Positions 44,588 to 57,874 are shown, numbered from the stretch's first letter. The stretch is DNA of 64,000 nucleotides from Cryptomeria japonica (GCF_030272615.1 NC_081414.1:2915501-2979500); one strand, 5' to 3'. Made by a program: numbers and translations. Notes: a model not told the origin generated them from the sequence alone.

Positions 44588-47500
44588 TCAAGTCTCTACC
44601 AGAGGGGCAGAAACTCCCAATCTGTCTCTCAAGTACTCAAATGATTTAGTGAAAATTTCTACAATCTGCTCTTTAGTGTTCACATAAACCAGTCTAACTT
44701 CATTTTCTTCCACCTTTTTCATTCAAAAAGTTATACTTGATAAAAATGTGCTTTGTTTTAGAATGAAATACTGGATTCTTTGATATATCAATAGCAACAG
44801 AGTTATCACAGTGAATAACTACCAGTGCATCACAATCTACCTTTATATCCTTCAACATTTTCTTCATCCATAAAACTTGTGTATAGTTAGTAGCAATAAT
44901 AGCCTACTCAGCTTCAGCAGTAGATAAAGAAGTACATGATTGTTTCTTGTTAATCCATGAAACCAACTTCTTTCCAAGAAAGAAAGCTCTACCAAAAGTG
45001 CTTTTCTGGTCATCAACATCTCCAACCCTATCAACATCTGTATATGCATATAAAGTAAAGCTATCATCCTTAAGGTACCATAAGCCATGTTTTGATGTAC
45101 CTTGTAAGTATCTGAAAATCCCTTTCACTGCAATCTCATGATTTTCTCTAGGATCACTCTAAAATATTGAAACGATACAAACAAGATTCATAATGTCAGG
45201 CCTAGTCTGAGTCAAATAAAGCAGAAACATCTTTTCTTGTCAATTTCTCACTTGTAACCATAGGAGTACTTACCAGTTTAGAACATCCCATACCAAATTT
45301 CTTCAACAATTCCTTAGCATATTTAGTTTGACAAATGAAAATTCCTTTGTTAGTCTGAGTAATCTGCAAATCTAAGAAAAATTTCATCTCACCAATCATA
45401 GACATCTCAAATTCTTTCTCCATATTCTTAGAAAAATCTATGCATAACTTATCTTCACCTCCAAAAATAATGTCATCAATGAATAATCAATAATTAGTAT
45501 ATCATCATTAGTGATCTTATAATATAAATTACTATCAACGCTGCCTTTAGTAAAACCAAGCTTCAAAAGATATTTATCCAACCTTGCATACCAAGTTGTA
45601 GGTGCTTGTTTCAATCCATATAAAGCTTTCCTTAACCTGCAAACCATATTTGTATCATCTGATAGTGAAAAACCTTCAGGTTGTTCAATATAAACTTCCT
45701 CATCAAGATCCCCATTCAAAAATGCACATTTAACATCCATCTGATAAACCTTGTAGTTTTTATAAGCAACATGGGCAAGAAATAATTTTACAGCTTCAAT
45801 CCTAGCTACAGGTGCAAAAGTCTCTCCATAATCAACTCCTTCCTTCTGAGAATATGCTTTACAAACCAATCTAGCCTTATTCATTATAACCTGACCATCC
45901 TCATTCAATTTATTCCTGGAAACCCATTTAGTTCCAATAACATTTTTATTTTTAGGTTGGGGAACCAAGGTCCATGTGTTATTTTTCTCAATCCGATCTA
46001 ATTCTTCTTCCATAACTTTCAACCAATATTCATCTTTACATGCCTCAATTACTGATACCGATTCAACTTGTGAAATTAAACATACCTTATTAGTTGCCAG
46101 TCTTCTTCTTGTCATCACTCCATTGCTCTTATCCCCAATGATCTGGTCTTCTAAATGATTCAATCTCACATACCTAGGAGTCTTCTGACTTTCTGTTTAT
46201 CTTCCCTGTTCTTCAGTTACTGTAGAATTATCTGATACTGTCAGGGTAAATGGTTCATCACTTTGTTCCAGTAAAGGTGCTACCGGTTCAGATATAATCA
46301 TTTCCACTACTGGTTCCTTCTCATAAACTCTGATTTGACTTTTGTTCAACTCGTTTACTTTGACTTTAGCACTCTCCACAATTATCTGCAATCTCTTGTT
46401 ATAAAATCTATATGTTTTGCTTTCATTAGAATAACCAAGAAATATTCCTTCATCACATCTAGGATCAAATTTCCCAATGATATCATCTCTCCTGATATAA
46501 CATTTACTACCAAAAATTCTGAAATACTTAACTATAGGTGTATTGCCAAACCATAATTCATAAGGTGTCTTACCGGTTTCTCCTTTGATATGTACTCTGT
46601 TGAATGTATAAACTGTCGTGCTCACTGCTTCTCTCTAGTAGATATGAGGTAGAATAGCTTCCATCATCATTGTTCTAGCAACATCCAAGATAGTTATGTT
46701 ATTCCTTTCCACAACTCCATTCTATTGAGGTGTCCGGGGAGCAGAAAATTGTCTTCTTATACCATGCTTCTCACAAAAGTTATTAAACTCACCGGATGTA
46801 AATTATCCACCATGATCTAATCTCAAACATTTAATCTTCAATCCTACATCGGTTTCCACTTTAGCCTTAAATATTTTAAACTTTTCAAATGCTTTAGATT
46901 TTTCTTTTAGAAAAGTAACCCACATCATTCTAGAATAATCAATAATGTTTAGCATGAAATATCTATCACCTTGAAAACATTTAATTCTAGTAGGGCCACA
47001 CAAATTAGTATGAATAAGATCAAGAACATCATTTGATTTATCTTGTATACTCCTAAAAGAGGTTATGACCTATTTACCCATTTTACATTCTTTACATACC
47101 AGATTATAGGGCTTCATAATCTTAGGTATATCCCTCACTGCCTTAGTTGAACTGATCTTCACAATGCAATCAAAATTCACATGACACAACCTTTTATGCC
47201 ATAGCCAACTCTCATCAATTTGTGTAATCAAACATGTCTTCTCACCAAAGTTCAAATGAAATATATTACCTTTTGTTTGTGTATCGGTTGCAATCTCCAA
47301 GCCAGATCTGTTAATGATTTTGCATTTTCCATCCTTGAACTGTAATTGAAATCCCTTATCTACCAATTGTTCTGCACTCAAAAGATAATGCTTCAAACCT
47401 TCAACATAATAAACATTGTCAGTATTGTTCTTACCATCCAATGATATAGTTCCTTTTCCTTTGATCATACATGCTTTGTCATCTCCAAATCTAACTAGAC

Positions 47501-48715
47501 CACCATCAAATTCTTGCAAAGACAAAAACTTCCCTTTATCTTCAGTCATATGATGTGAACAATCGATGTAAATTATCCATTCATCCTTGTCTTCAATTTT
47601 AGCAGCAAGTGCCTTCTCTTTAGGTACATTCTCTTCCAGTGTCAGATCACCTTCCTTGATAGTCAGGAACAACCATTCCTTCCCATTACTAGAACCACTA
47701 GTAGAGTCTTCTGCTAGTTCATCATCAGAATCAGTAATGTCTTCCTCATTTGCTATGTAGCATGATTTGTCTCTGTTTTTCTTGTACTTATACTTGTTCT
47801 GATATCCAAGGTTAGGCTTAAATGATCTTCTAACTCTTTCTTCAAATCTTGAATTCCTTTTAGGACATCTATATGCAAAATGACCAATCTTATTACATCC
47901 AAAACATCTAAAAGGTTATTTTCCTTCATACTTACTTCCTACCGGTCCTTTAGGTACTCTTCTAGCAAATAGTGCTTCAAGTTACTCAAACTCATCATAT
48001 TCTCTCTTCATATCTTCTAATTCCTTCGCATACAAGGTTTTCCAGTCTTGCTTACCAGTTGTAGATGTAGATGCATGAAAAATAGTGTCAGACTTCACAG
48101 CTCCAGATGGTCCAAATTCTTCAAGCTCAAAAGTAGATAGTTTCCCAACCAAAGTATCTCTGTTGACAGATGTGTTAGCCATTGTTATCAACTCATTAAT
48201 AGTAGTAGCCTTCATTTTAGAAGCTGGTGGTTGGGCTCTCAAGACTTTAGAAACAATTTCATCTTCGCTCAGAGTTCCACCACAACATTGAGTTCCCACA
48301 ACAATCTCATTTACCCTTTCCATGAATGCAACAATCCTTTCATCTTCTTCCATCTTCAGGTTTTCATATCTCATCCGGTAACCATCAAGTTTAGCAATCT
48401 TCACTGTAGGGTCACCTTCATTAAGAGTCTCCAATTTATCCAATATAGCCTTTCTAGATAATTTGTTAGTTAATCCCATTATTTGTTGATCACAAAGTGC
48501 ACACAAGAGGGTTTCTCTTGCTCTACAATCCTTCTCAAGCTCCTTGTCCAGGTTTGTCGGAGGAGGATTGCTAGATCCTGGATTATAGGGTATGACACCA
48601 TTCTGTGTGATCTCCCAAATCTCCTTGCCAAGACATCTCAGATGAGTCTCCATCTGAATCTTCCATACTATGTAATTTATTCCATCAAGCGTCAGAATAT
48701 CCCTTTGAAAGATAG
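44588..48715 (-). pseudogene. copia 2 gag-pol, decayed
   Basis: Gag is at 48715-47900 (QMETHLRCLGKEIWEI onward), with a knuckle CFGCNKIGHFAYRC near 47900. The protease site is changed (YIDCSHHMT, expected DSG) near 47570. GAG-pre-integrase lies near 47220-47070 and integrase at 47003-46500. RT is at 46100-45420 with the active-site region damaged near 45470, and RNase H at 45128-44700. It ends with VSAPLVET at 44590-44588. Stops and frameshifts are scattered throughout. The domain order and motifs match copia 1, so both belong to one copia clade. The first gag codons lie on the far side of gypsy 3, at 59536-59590. Confidence 0.93.
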
Positions 48716-50344
48716 TGTAACGTTTTAAATTGTACGCACTTGCTAAAGCAGTACAATTTCACACCTAGTTTAGCACCCGCCTTGGCGCATTTTGCATTTT
48801 GCATTGCATTTCCCCTTTAGCACTTAATTAATCAAATTAATTAGGTCTAAGGTTCTATTTCATCATCTTCCACATCATAAAGTCGGGCCCTTTCATTAAA
48901 GTGTGCCCCTTTCATTTTATTCCTCTAATACATCATTTAATTAAGAACCCCAATTAGGTCCTATTTTGAACTTGGGGGCTTGATTTCGAGGGTCAAAACA
49001 TCTTGAAATCACCTGTAACTTCGGGATTCTCTCTAAAATCATCATATCCGACGGCCCTGAAAATTTGGTGAAAAGTTGTTGGGACCATGGCGCCCGGAGT
49101 GCACACGGTCCCGGACATTTTTCTCGAAATTTTAGGAGCACAATCCAATCATAAAATAAAGCTTAACCCCAAGAAATTGGCAGGAGATTCAATCTCTAGG
49201 TCGGCCAAAAGTTGAAATTAAGACCTAGGGTTTCATATATAAGAGCTATCTTTCTTCATTTGAAAGGATCTGAATTTTGGTTTCAGGGACCTTCTATGCA
49301 GCGAAAGAGCAGATCTTTGAAGACTTCAACAACATTCAACATCCATCCATCAAGCATTCATCAATTTCATTCATCCATTTAGGGCTTTGAAGGCATTGAA
49401 GAGCAATAAGGGATCACCGACTGAAGATTGGCTTGTACCCCTCCCTTGGGGTTGGGTATGATTTCATGTTGTTTTCATGTCTTTGCATAAGCCTCATTAT
49501 ATCACTTGTATTCATGCTTTAGATCTCTTTACATCTTGATTTGGAGCATTTACATTATCACTTACAAGCAATTAGGGTTTACTTTCTAGGTTGCTCTAGT
49601 TTGCTTACTTGCATTTTAGGATCTTGCACACACACAAGGTCTGCACACACACTACTTTTACAATACAACTTGGCTATTCGTGGAGGTGGAAATCACCAAA
49701 GCGGAGGTTTGACTAAGGCAAAACCCTATATAGCCGCCCACCATACCTTTTCAGATATAAGTGTAGGTTTCGAGATTCAGACGACGCCGCAAGTTGTAGA
49801 TCCGACGGAAGCAGATGGAGACTGAACTTCACACCAAATTTCAGAGCAAAAGACCAGGACAGGGGCGTGGGGTGCCCTGGTCCCTGGGACAGGGGCGCTG
49901 GGCGCCTTGGTCCTTTTGTCAGACAACATTTCCGACAGTTTTCCAGGTTGTAAAATAGCAGTTTTAGGTGCAGTTTCAGGAGCAGAATCAAGACAATGGT
50001 GCCCGCGCCCCCATCCCGAACATTTTCACTCATATTTTAACTCCGGGTATGCATCTGTATTCTTGTCTTGTCCTTGTGTTTGCAGCTTTCCATTGTTTAA
50101 CTTCAATTCTGCAATTTTGTTATTAGTTCATACTTGCACTCTGAGGTTAGGAATTGAACTTGCATCATTTTATCTTTCAATTACAACAAAGGAATAGAAA
50201 CCCTAATAGGTAGCCCGTGGCTCTCTCTTTCACAAAAAGAAGTAGCCAATTGTGTGATACCTCTAGGCTCTTTTGTATTCCACAATGTGTGTCAAAAGAT
50301 AGGATTAGGACATGTTAGCCTAGTCTTGTTTTTTCCCCTACACA
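48716..50344 (+). repeat. gypsy 3 5' LTR (1629 bp)
   Basis: Starts TGTAACGTT and ends CTACACA. TATA box TATATAAGA at 49236-49244. Contains the GGACCATGGCGCCC motif near 49082 and two units of a GGGACAGGGGCGCTGGGCGC-type repeat (49856-49915). A 94-codon frame in this LTR is repeated in the other LTR simply because the LTRs are copies. Confidence 0.95.
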
Positions 50345-50347
50345 TTT

Positions 50348-50367
50348 TGGTGAACCCGACGTGAACC
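50348..50367 (+). promoter_or_regulatory. gypsy 3 primer binding site
   Basis: TGGTGAACCCGACGTGAACC follows the LTR by three bases. It has the TGG start and tRNA-like complement. The tRNA is not identified. Confidence 0.7.
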
Positions 50368-50539
50368 TTATTATTGCTTTCTCTTGCATTGCATTTGTTA
50401 GATCTAGATCTAGATTTAGTGTGTTTCATTTAAGTTTCATTTTCAAAAAAAAAAAAAAAAATAAAGAGGGAAAAGAAAGAGTGTGTTTCTTTGTTTCTTT
50501 GCATTGTGTGTTTAAGTTTTATGCAATTTTTATTTTAAA

Positions 50540-51583
50540 ATGTCAGATTTTTATTTGCAAGATGTTCATGTTTATGATGATGTATGCAATTATGTCGATT
50601 ATGAGTATAGCCAAGATGAATTAGATGAAGCTTTAGATGAGTTTTTGAATCCTAAAGATGCCAAACCTTCATTTTACCAAAGACTCATAAACCTTGTTAC
50701 TATGCCATTTCGTTGTGGTGAGAAAGATAAGTCGAATGGTTCCTCTCAAGGGTACATTCCTATCAACTCTTCCACTGAATCTAGTAACATGGTTGTTTTC
50801 AATGATCCCCTCTATGAAGAGATGTCTCCTTTTGAATCAAAAGATAAACCTTTTAATCGATATGATCATTCTTTGTTGGATGATGCTCTTGATGACTTTG
50901 TGGCTTTATCGAAATCTTTAAACAAGAACAAAACTTCCAAATTAGTTAACATGATAAACCTAAAAGAGCATAATAAGCCTCTCTTTGAAATCCAAGGTGC
51001 TTATCCTTCTCCCACCTTTCAAGTTCCTAAATCACCTCTCCTTACTGTCCAAGGAGGGTATGGTCATGATTCCTTTCCTACTCTGAATAAACCTATCATC
51101 ACTGTGCAAGGAAGAAAACCTATGAGTCCTTATAGTTATGCCAAGCAATTAACTAGAGAGAGTTATCATGCGGTTGCCCATACTTATCATACTAGAAATA
51201 ATAGGCAGCCTAATCCTCCTCCTGTTACTCCTGTTTCTCTTCCTAATCCTCAACCAATTCTTCCGCAAGCTCCACGTATTTCACAAGTTATTGGTAAGGA
51301 ATATGATCTCATAGAACAACTTAAAGCTACCCCTGCTAAGATATCTTTTTGGGATTTGATTCAAACTTCTTCCGCTCATCACGGAATGTTACAAGATGCC
51401 TTGAAAGATTTGAATGTTCCTCCACCAAATACATCTAGTAATATAGTGTCTTTGGTTAACTCTGTGATGAATCCTAAAGCTCAAATTGTGTTTACTCAAG
51501 ATGAATTGCCTACTAGCGAAATTCAACATCAATATGATCCCTTGATGATTGTGGTTATCATAAATGACACTGCTATAAGATGA
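50540..51583 (+). pseudogene. gypsy 3 first ORF: non-canonical N-terminal region without gag core
   Basis: 347 codons from the ATG at 50540 to a TGA at 51581 (probably CGA). The first 60 residues are acidic. Three short repeats follow, PLFEIQGAYPSPTF, PLLTVQGGYGHDSF and PIITVQGRKPMSPY (about 50970-51130). A proline-rich stretch comes next. The end, EYDLIEQLKATPAKISFWDL onward, matches the linker just ahead of the protease in gypsy 1. The retrotransposon gag domain and zinc knuckle that gypsy 1 has in this place are not visible. The frame is open and continuous with the protease. Confidence 0.75.
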
Positions 51584-52470
51584 ACACTAGTAGATAATGG
51601 CTCTGGCCTTAATGTGTGTAGCATTAATCTATTGCATAAGATGAATGTGGATACATCCCTTATTGAGCCTGACTCTCGTCCCATTCGAGGCTTTGACAAT
51701 GTGGCTAAGTCTTCATTGGGTATTATCACCTTACCCCTCACAGTGGGGCCTGTTACTTTGCCTACTCCTATCCATGTTATGTCGGGAAATCTAACATACA
51801 ACTTGTTATTAGGGAGACCTTGGATTCACAGTATGCAAGTTGTCCCCTCTACATTGCATAGACAAGTTAAATTTATTTATAACAATAAGACATATACCCT
51901 GATAGGTGATACTAATTTCCAAGCTTGTTTGCAAACATCTACTTCCAAAGGGAATTCTTCTAAGCCTTCCTCGTCTAGTGATGACTCTTTAAACAAGATA
52001 CCTATGGATGAATCCTCACTCTCTGATGATCAAAATTCTTTGGATGAGTCTAAAGCTCCGGAAGAAGATCCTTCTCAACTTGAATCTACACATGAGAAGG
52101 CTTTTGATCCTGAGAAGGTTCTTGCAGAAGACGATTGGGGATCTCTTGATTTTAATCCCACCTTTGTAGGTGAATATAGGGTTCCTCCTAGAGAGCTTAA
52201 AGTTGAAAAGAAGGAAGAAGCTAAAAATCAATCAATCTTACTTGAGCCTATGAGCAATAATTTTGTGGCCGCTTCTTAAAGTTCTTCTCCTCACACCTCT
52301 AGTTCTGAAGGATTTGATTCTTTGTCTTATGAAAAACCACCTTCTCTTTCTGAAATGGCTGATCGTTATGGTCGTGGTTTTCATATTTTAGCTAAGCATG
52401 GGTATCATGGAAATGGTTGTGGCACTCACGAACAAGGGATAAAGGTTCCTCTAGAGAATAATCTTTATGA
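51584..52470 (+). pseudogene. gypsy 3 aspartic protease and G-patch-like linker
   Basis: The protease site reads LVDNGSGLNVC (about 51587-51620), with D-N-G in place of D-S/T-G. The flap region LTYNLLLGRPWIHSMQ lies near 51795. An acidic linker follows, with a stop at 52277 (CAA to TAA). Then YGRGFHILAKHGYHGNGCG near 52367-52425 resembles a G-patch. It is in frame with the RT ORF that follows. Confidence 0.85.
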
Positions 52471-54330
52471 TGTGACCTTTGGACTTGGTTATAATCCCTA
52501 CAAGCGCACTAAAGCTTCTAAGAGACCATGTATTAGTGTTAATGTCATTTCTATATCTCTACCAATGAGACACCCTGAGTATATTGATGGGGATCCTTCG
52601 TGTGCCTGTGCTTTGGATGTCTTTCCTACCGATGATGCTTTAGCTGAGTTTTTAGGAGCATATGATACTCTTCCTCGTTATCATCACAATAGGGGATTTC
52701 CTTATTGTTTGAACACTGAAGCTTATTTCAGAAAAGAGATTGATAATGATGAGACTGTGAAAGAATTCCCTCAGTTAAAGGATACTCCTCAACAGAGTAA
52801 TCTTCTTATAAGTGACACCATTGATGTTAAGATGGATCCTTGCAATGAAGAAAAAGTTATTAGAATTGGAAAATGTTTGGATGAAGAAGAACAAAAACAA
52901 TATGCAGATTTATTGAATGATTTCCCTGAGATCTTTGCTTGGACATATTCTGACATGCCTGGTATAGATCCTAAGATTGTTACTCATAATATTGTCTTAG
53001 TTCCCGATGCTAAGCCTGTGAAACAAAAGATTCAAAAAATGAATCCTAAGGTAGCTTTGCTTGTTAAGGCTGAGATTGAAAAATTATTGGAGGCTGGATT
53101 TATCCGCCCTATTGATTATTCCCCGTGGATTTCAAATATTGTCACTGTGGCTAAATCAGATAATAAAATAAGAATGTGTACCGACTTTCGAGATTTAATT
53201 AAGGCTTCTTTGAAAGATGATTTCCCTCTCCCAAACATTGACATGATAGTTGATTCTACAGTAGGACATGCTTTGTTATCCTTCATGGACGGTTTTTTTA
53301 GGATACAATCAAATCTTTATTAATCCTCAAGATCAATTCAAAACTGCTTTCACCACTCCTTGGGGTACGTTCTATTGGGTGATGATGCCTTTTGGGCTTA
53401 AAAATGTCGACGCAACTTATCAACGAGCGATGACCCTTATCTTTCATGATTATATGCACAAGATTTTAGAAGATTATGTTGATGATATTTTAGCCAAATC
53501 CATTCTCCGTATAGATCATATTAAGATCCTTCGTCAAATCTTTGAAAGAATTCATAAATATCACATGCGCTTGAATCCCCGAAAATGTGTTTTTGGTGTG
53601 AATAGTGGAAAACTATTAGGATTCATAGTTTCGCATCATGGGATTGAGGTGGACATTAAGAAAATAGATGCTATTGTCAACATGCCACCTCCTAGAAATG
53701 TGTCTCAACTCAAAAGCTTACAAGGAAAGATTCAAGCTATTCGTAGGTTTGTATCTCAACTTGCGGATCGTACTTTTCCTTTTACTCAACTTCTCAAAAA
53801 GAATATCACTTTTCAATGGAATGAAGATTGTCAGCAAGCATTTGAAGATTTAAAAGTATATTTGGCTAATCCTCCTATCCTTCAACCCGCCAAACCTTCT
53901 AAGCCCTTTCTTCTTTATACAACTGCTTCCTCTCATGCTCTCATAGCATTATTGGCACAACATGATAAAGATGGTAAGGAGTGTCTGGTTTATTACATAA
54001 GTCGAACCTTACTCGATTATGAGACCCAATATTCTGCGATAGAAAGACAATGCTTGGCCTTGGTGTTTGCGACTCAGAAATTGAGACATTATCTTTTAAA
54101 TTCAGAAGTCCACGTCATGGTAAAGTTTGATCCTTTGAAGCATCTTTTCTCTAAAACTGATTTATCAGGGCACCTAGCTAAGTGGGTTATGATGTTAACT
54201 GAATTTGACCTTAAATTTGTTTCACAAAGAGCAATTAAAGGGAAAGCGTTGACCAATCACTTAGTTGAGGCCCCTTCACCTTTCTCCTTCCCTAACCCTG
54301 AGTCTTTTCCCAATGATTTCATTCTTTGTA
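52471..54330 (+). pseudogene. gypsy 3 reverse transcriptase and first RNase H (one frameshift)
   Basis: The RT palm runs from about 52990. FIRPIDYSPWISNIV, CTDFRDLIKASLKDDFPLPN and the intact YVDDILAKS (about 53475-53500) are present. One extra T in the run 53293-53299 shifts the frame from 2 to 0. RNase H follows with KPFLLYTTASSHALIALLAQ (about 53905-53965) and the connection region to about 54250. Apart from that single base this part reads cleanly, so the copy is well preserved. Confidence 0.95.
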
Positions 54331-54740
54331 CAGAGAAAGATGAAACCTGGGAGTTGTACTTTGATGGCTCTAAGTGTCGCACGGGATCGGGGGCAGGTGT
54401 TGTTCTGATTTCTCCTACAAAGAAATCCATTCCCTTATCTTATCGTCTCAATTTCCTATGCACCAATAACATTGCTGAGTATGAGGCTCTTATAGCAGGA
54501 ATAAAGGCAACCTTGGCTTTGAATGTAAAGCACATACATATTTATGGAGATTCTCAATTGATTATAAGACAAGTAACAGGACTGTATCAAGCAAAACAAG
54601 ACAAATTATCACAATATAAAGACCTTGCTATCTCTTTGTTACAAAAATTTGATTCTTATACCATGGAACCTATTCCTCGAAAAGATAATCGACATGCGGA
54701 CGCAATGGTATGTGTGGCTTCTCTTGTATCTTTAGAGGAC
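54331..54740 (+). pseudogene. gypsy 3 second (archaeal-type) RNase H
   Basis: WELYFDGSKCRTGSGAG (about 54350-54400), NNIAEYEALIAGI (54466-54505), HIYGDSQLIIRQ (about 54538-54573) and RKDNRHADAM (54678-54708) hold the catalytic residues. It is in frame with RT and integrase. The dual RNase H assigns the element to the Tat lineage. Confidence 0.93.
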
Positions 54741-56102
54741 CCTGTGGTTGATCTTAAATTTGTTATTCACAACCTTATTTCTCCAGCTATTGTAGATGAT
54801 TCTAGCTTGGTGACATGTTGTGACTTTATAGACTCAGATGAATGGTATTCGCATATCATAAGATACTTGACCGATGGTACCTTGCCTGATTCTGCCAATA
54901 GGAACACTAGGGCTAGAATCCGCAAGCTGTCTGCTAGATATATCATTCTTTCTAATGTTGTTTACCAAAGGGGTTATAATGGTCTTCTCCTTCGCTGTCT
55001 TAACAAATCGAAAATCCCTATTGCTCTTGAAGAGGCACATTCAGGTGCCTATGGGGGGCATTTTGGAGGCAAATCCTTGGTTCAAAGGTTGCTCCGTATG
55101 GGATATTATTGGCAAACTATGCAGCAAGATTCTTTTTCATTTGTTAAGAAATGTCATCAGTGTCAACAACACAATAATCTGATTCATGCTCCTGCCCAAG
55201 AACTTCATTCTCATGTAGCTTCTTGGCCTTTCTCTGCATGGGGGTTGGATCTCATCGGTAAAATCTCTCCTCCTTCATCTCAAGGACATACTTTCATTAT
55301 AACCACAATAGATTACTTTACAAAGTGGGTAGAAGTTGTTCCCCTTCGCTCTACTACTGTTGAAGTGATTTGTCGATTTCTTCTAGAAAACATTATTTCT
55401 CGATTCGGGATACCTTCCACTATAATCTTAGATAATGGGACATCATTTAAGAACAAGGATGTGAAGAAATTCCTATAGAAATATCATATCAAACATCGAT
55501 TTTCTACACCATACTATCCTCAATCAAATGGTCAAGCCGAATCATCCAATAAGATAATTGAACAAATTCTTCACAAAACTATGAATAAGCATGGTAAGGA
55601 TTGGAGTACTCAGCTAATTTATGCTCTTTGGGCCTACCGAACGAGTGTACGAATTGCTATAGGAACCACCCCTTATAATCTTGTTTATGGCGCTGATGCT
55701 ATTATGCCTTTAGAGTTAGAGATTCCATCACTTAGAGTTTCTCTCAAAGGTATAGTAGATGATGACTCTTATAGAGAACAAAGACTTCAACAGCTTGAGA
55801 TGCTTGATGAATAGCGTATAAATGCTCTTGAGCATATTCAAGCGTATCACAAAACTCTACAACGAAGCTATAATGATAAGGTTATTCAACGTTCTTTCTC
55901 AGTAGGTGACTTAGTTCTCTATGAGAATCAACGCAATGTGAATGCCTTACCTGAAGAAAAGGGAAAATTTAGTCCTAATTGGCTTGGACTGTATATTGTT
56001 ATTGAAGATTATGGATCAGGTGCTTATAAAATAGCGGGTGTAGATGGTACGCCTCTTAAAGAACCTATAAATGCTATGCACTTGCGTAGATACTATGCTT
56101 AA
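54741..56102 (+). pseudogene. gypsy 3 integrase
   Basis: The HHCC finger is at about 55035-55170 (AHSGAYGGHFGG with CHQC). The catalytic core keeps all three acidic residues: WGLDLIGK (about 55240), ILDNGTSFKN (about 55425) and GQAESSNK (about 55530). Stops lie at 55476 and 55812, both CAG/CAA-type changes. The C-terminal GSGAYKIAG and MHLRRYYA end at the natural stop 56100-56102. Confidence 0.95.
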
Positions 56103-56693
56103 TTCCTCATTCCTTATCTTTTATTTCATTTATCTTCTTATCATTTCTTCAAAATTGGATAATATGTTAGTATATCTTTGTTAGAGCAAATAGAATTAAA
56201 TGATGTTTTGTTTAATCTATATTGCTTTGTTCCTGACAAGCGTGTTTCTTTACTCTATGGTTTGTCTTGAATTCATCTATGTAAATTGCAAAAGATTTAC
56301 ATTTTCATTATGCTGGCATATTATACAATGTCTTTATGTGTTAAGTAGAATTGTATCATGTTGTGTTTAAATTTATATGATTCTTAGGCTTAACACATAT
56401 TTCTTCTCTATCATCAATGTAGTACTTGATTAAATATTTTATTTTAATTAAGTCACACATGTATCAATTTAATCATGGAGCATTGAAAAATCAATCACAT
56501 GGAAATTAAATTCAGAACATACATGTACATCTACCAAATGTATTAACTTTAATCAAAATATACATTGTTTTAGGCATTAAAGATAACACATTTGAGACAA
56601 AGAGAAGCATGTATATATATATGTGGATTGTGTGTTCATATACAAAAGTAGGTCACTATACATCCAAAATGTGACCTACCCTACATCATGAGA

Positions 56694-57301
56694 TCATCTC
56701 CTATCCCTAGGGCTAGTGGTTGGAGAGTGACGACTAGACGCTCCCTCCTGATCCGGCCGTGAAGGTGGATCCATAGATGTATAGTGTGATATAGACCATG
56801 AATGACTCCGAGAGGAACTCCTACGATCCCTATCCATAAGGATCGCGCGATACAAGGTAGCCTCAGCCAGAGCTGCTGCTAGATCACGCTGTGCCCACTG
56901 AAGGTCCTCTGATAGAACTCTCTCTCATGTATGGGAGACCCTGCAATACAAAAACATCAGTGTAATCAGTACTCAATCATCAAAATCATCCATGCCAAAA
57001 ATGAAAACTGTCGAACATCAAAAGCTAACCCTTGCCAAGTCCTGATTGGGACCATGGCGCCCTGAAAGGACCATGGCGCCCTTCAGGGGCCATGGTGCCC
57101 TGATAGGACCATGGCGCCCTGGGTGGGACCCAGGGTCAGATTCTAGGGCCCGCATTCGATCACAGAAACTCAAAGTCAACAGAAATGCATAAAGTCAAAG
57201 TCAAAGTTTAGTCAACTCACCTCATCCAGTGGCTCATCGCCGATCACGGCCTGTCGCATGATCTCCATCCTCGTGGGACGCTCTGGTTGTCGTGAAGGCA
57301 T
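56694..57301 (-). pseudogene. Antisense two-exon gene in gypsy 3 (short, no PMD visible)
   Basis: Exon 1 is 57301-57221 (ATG, 27 codons, MPSRQPERPTRMEIM onward). The donor is GTGAGT at 57220, the intron is 280 bp, and the acceptor TTTTGTATTGCAG ends at 56941. Exon 2 is 56940-56694. The long frame in exon 2 has DLQWAQRDLAAALAEATLY, an arginine/serine-rich tail and a stop at 56694. It resembles the coiled-coil and tail end of the gypsy 1 antisense protein. That frame is one base out of phase with exon 1 and has one TGA (probably CGA). The PMD part is absent, through deletion or because this is a different exon set. A TATA-like GGTATATATT lies at 57381-57390. Confidence 0.55.
57050..57135. repeat. 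GGACCATGGCGCCC repeats in the gypsy 3 antisense intron
   Basis: Four copies of GGACCATGGCGCCCTG or a close variant within about 85 bp. The same core occurs in the LTR of the element, near 49082 and 58243, and its complement GGCGCC(C/T)TGGTCC in the LTR minisatellite. Confidence 0.8.
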
Positions 57302-57874
57302 GATGATGGCTATGTGGGCTCGTCTGCAATGAACAATACTCAGAAATCAACAAAGTGACAAATGCAATAGTCACTTTCAAGGTATATATTTTCATTTTGG
57401 TTTCAAAACCCTAATTTTCCTCTATCACTCATTTCATCATAACTTGGGTTTGGGAGATGCGATTTTTGAACCGTTTGTTGCGTAAGAATCATATTTTTGT
57501 TCCCTTACTCCCGAGATGTTCCAAAACATGCTCTGATGAAGCCTCTTCAGTGAACATCTCTCATCAACAATCTCTCACACAATTTGTCGTAAGTAAACAT
57601 GCTATCCTGTTTCACCTCCCTAATAAGCAAGCCGAAATAGGGGGGGCATATAGCTACTCACAAATTTCATCACATTCCTTAGTAAGCATTAGGTGATTTT
57701 GTGATCTAACGTGTGTTTTGTAGGGTGCGGTTCCTAACTGTGTACTGCAGATACCGCTGGGGGCTTCGTTCGACGGACTTATGGATATATCCTTTTTCAA
57801 ATAATGTTTACTTTCCTGTACTTTAGCTTGCATATGCACGTAGTACTCATATGACTGCTAAAGTGGGGTCTAAA

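Larger units (their letters stand above)
56103..57874 (+). other. gypsy 3 post-pol region
   Basis: AT-rich non-coding sequence to about 56690, then the antisense gene (56694-57301) and its upstream region. The polypurine tract AAAGTGGGGTCTAAA (57860-57874) is directly before the 3' LTR. Confidence 0.75.
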
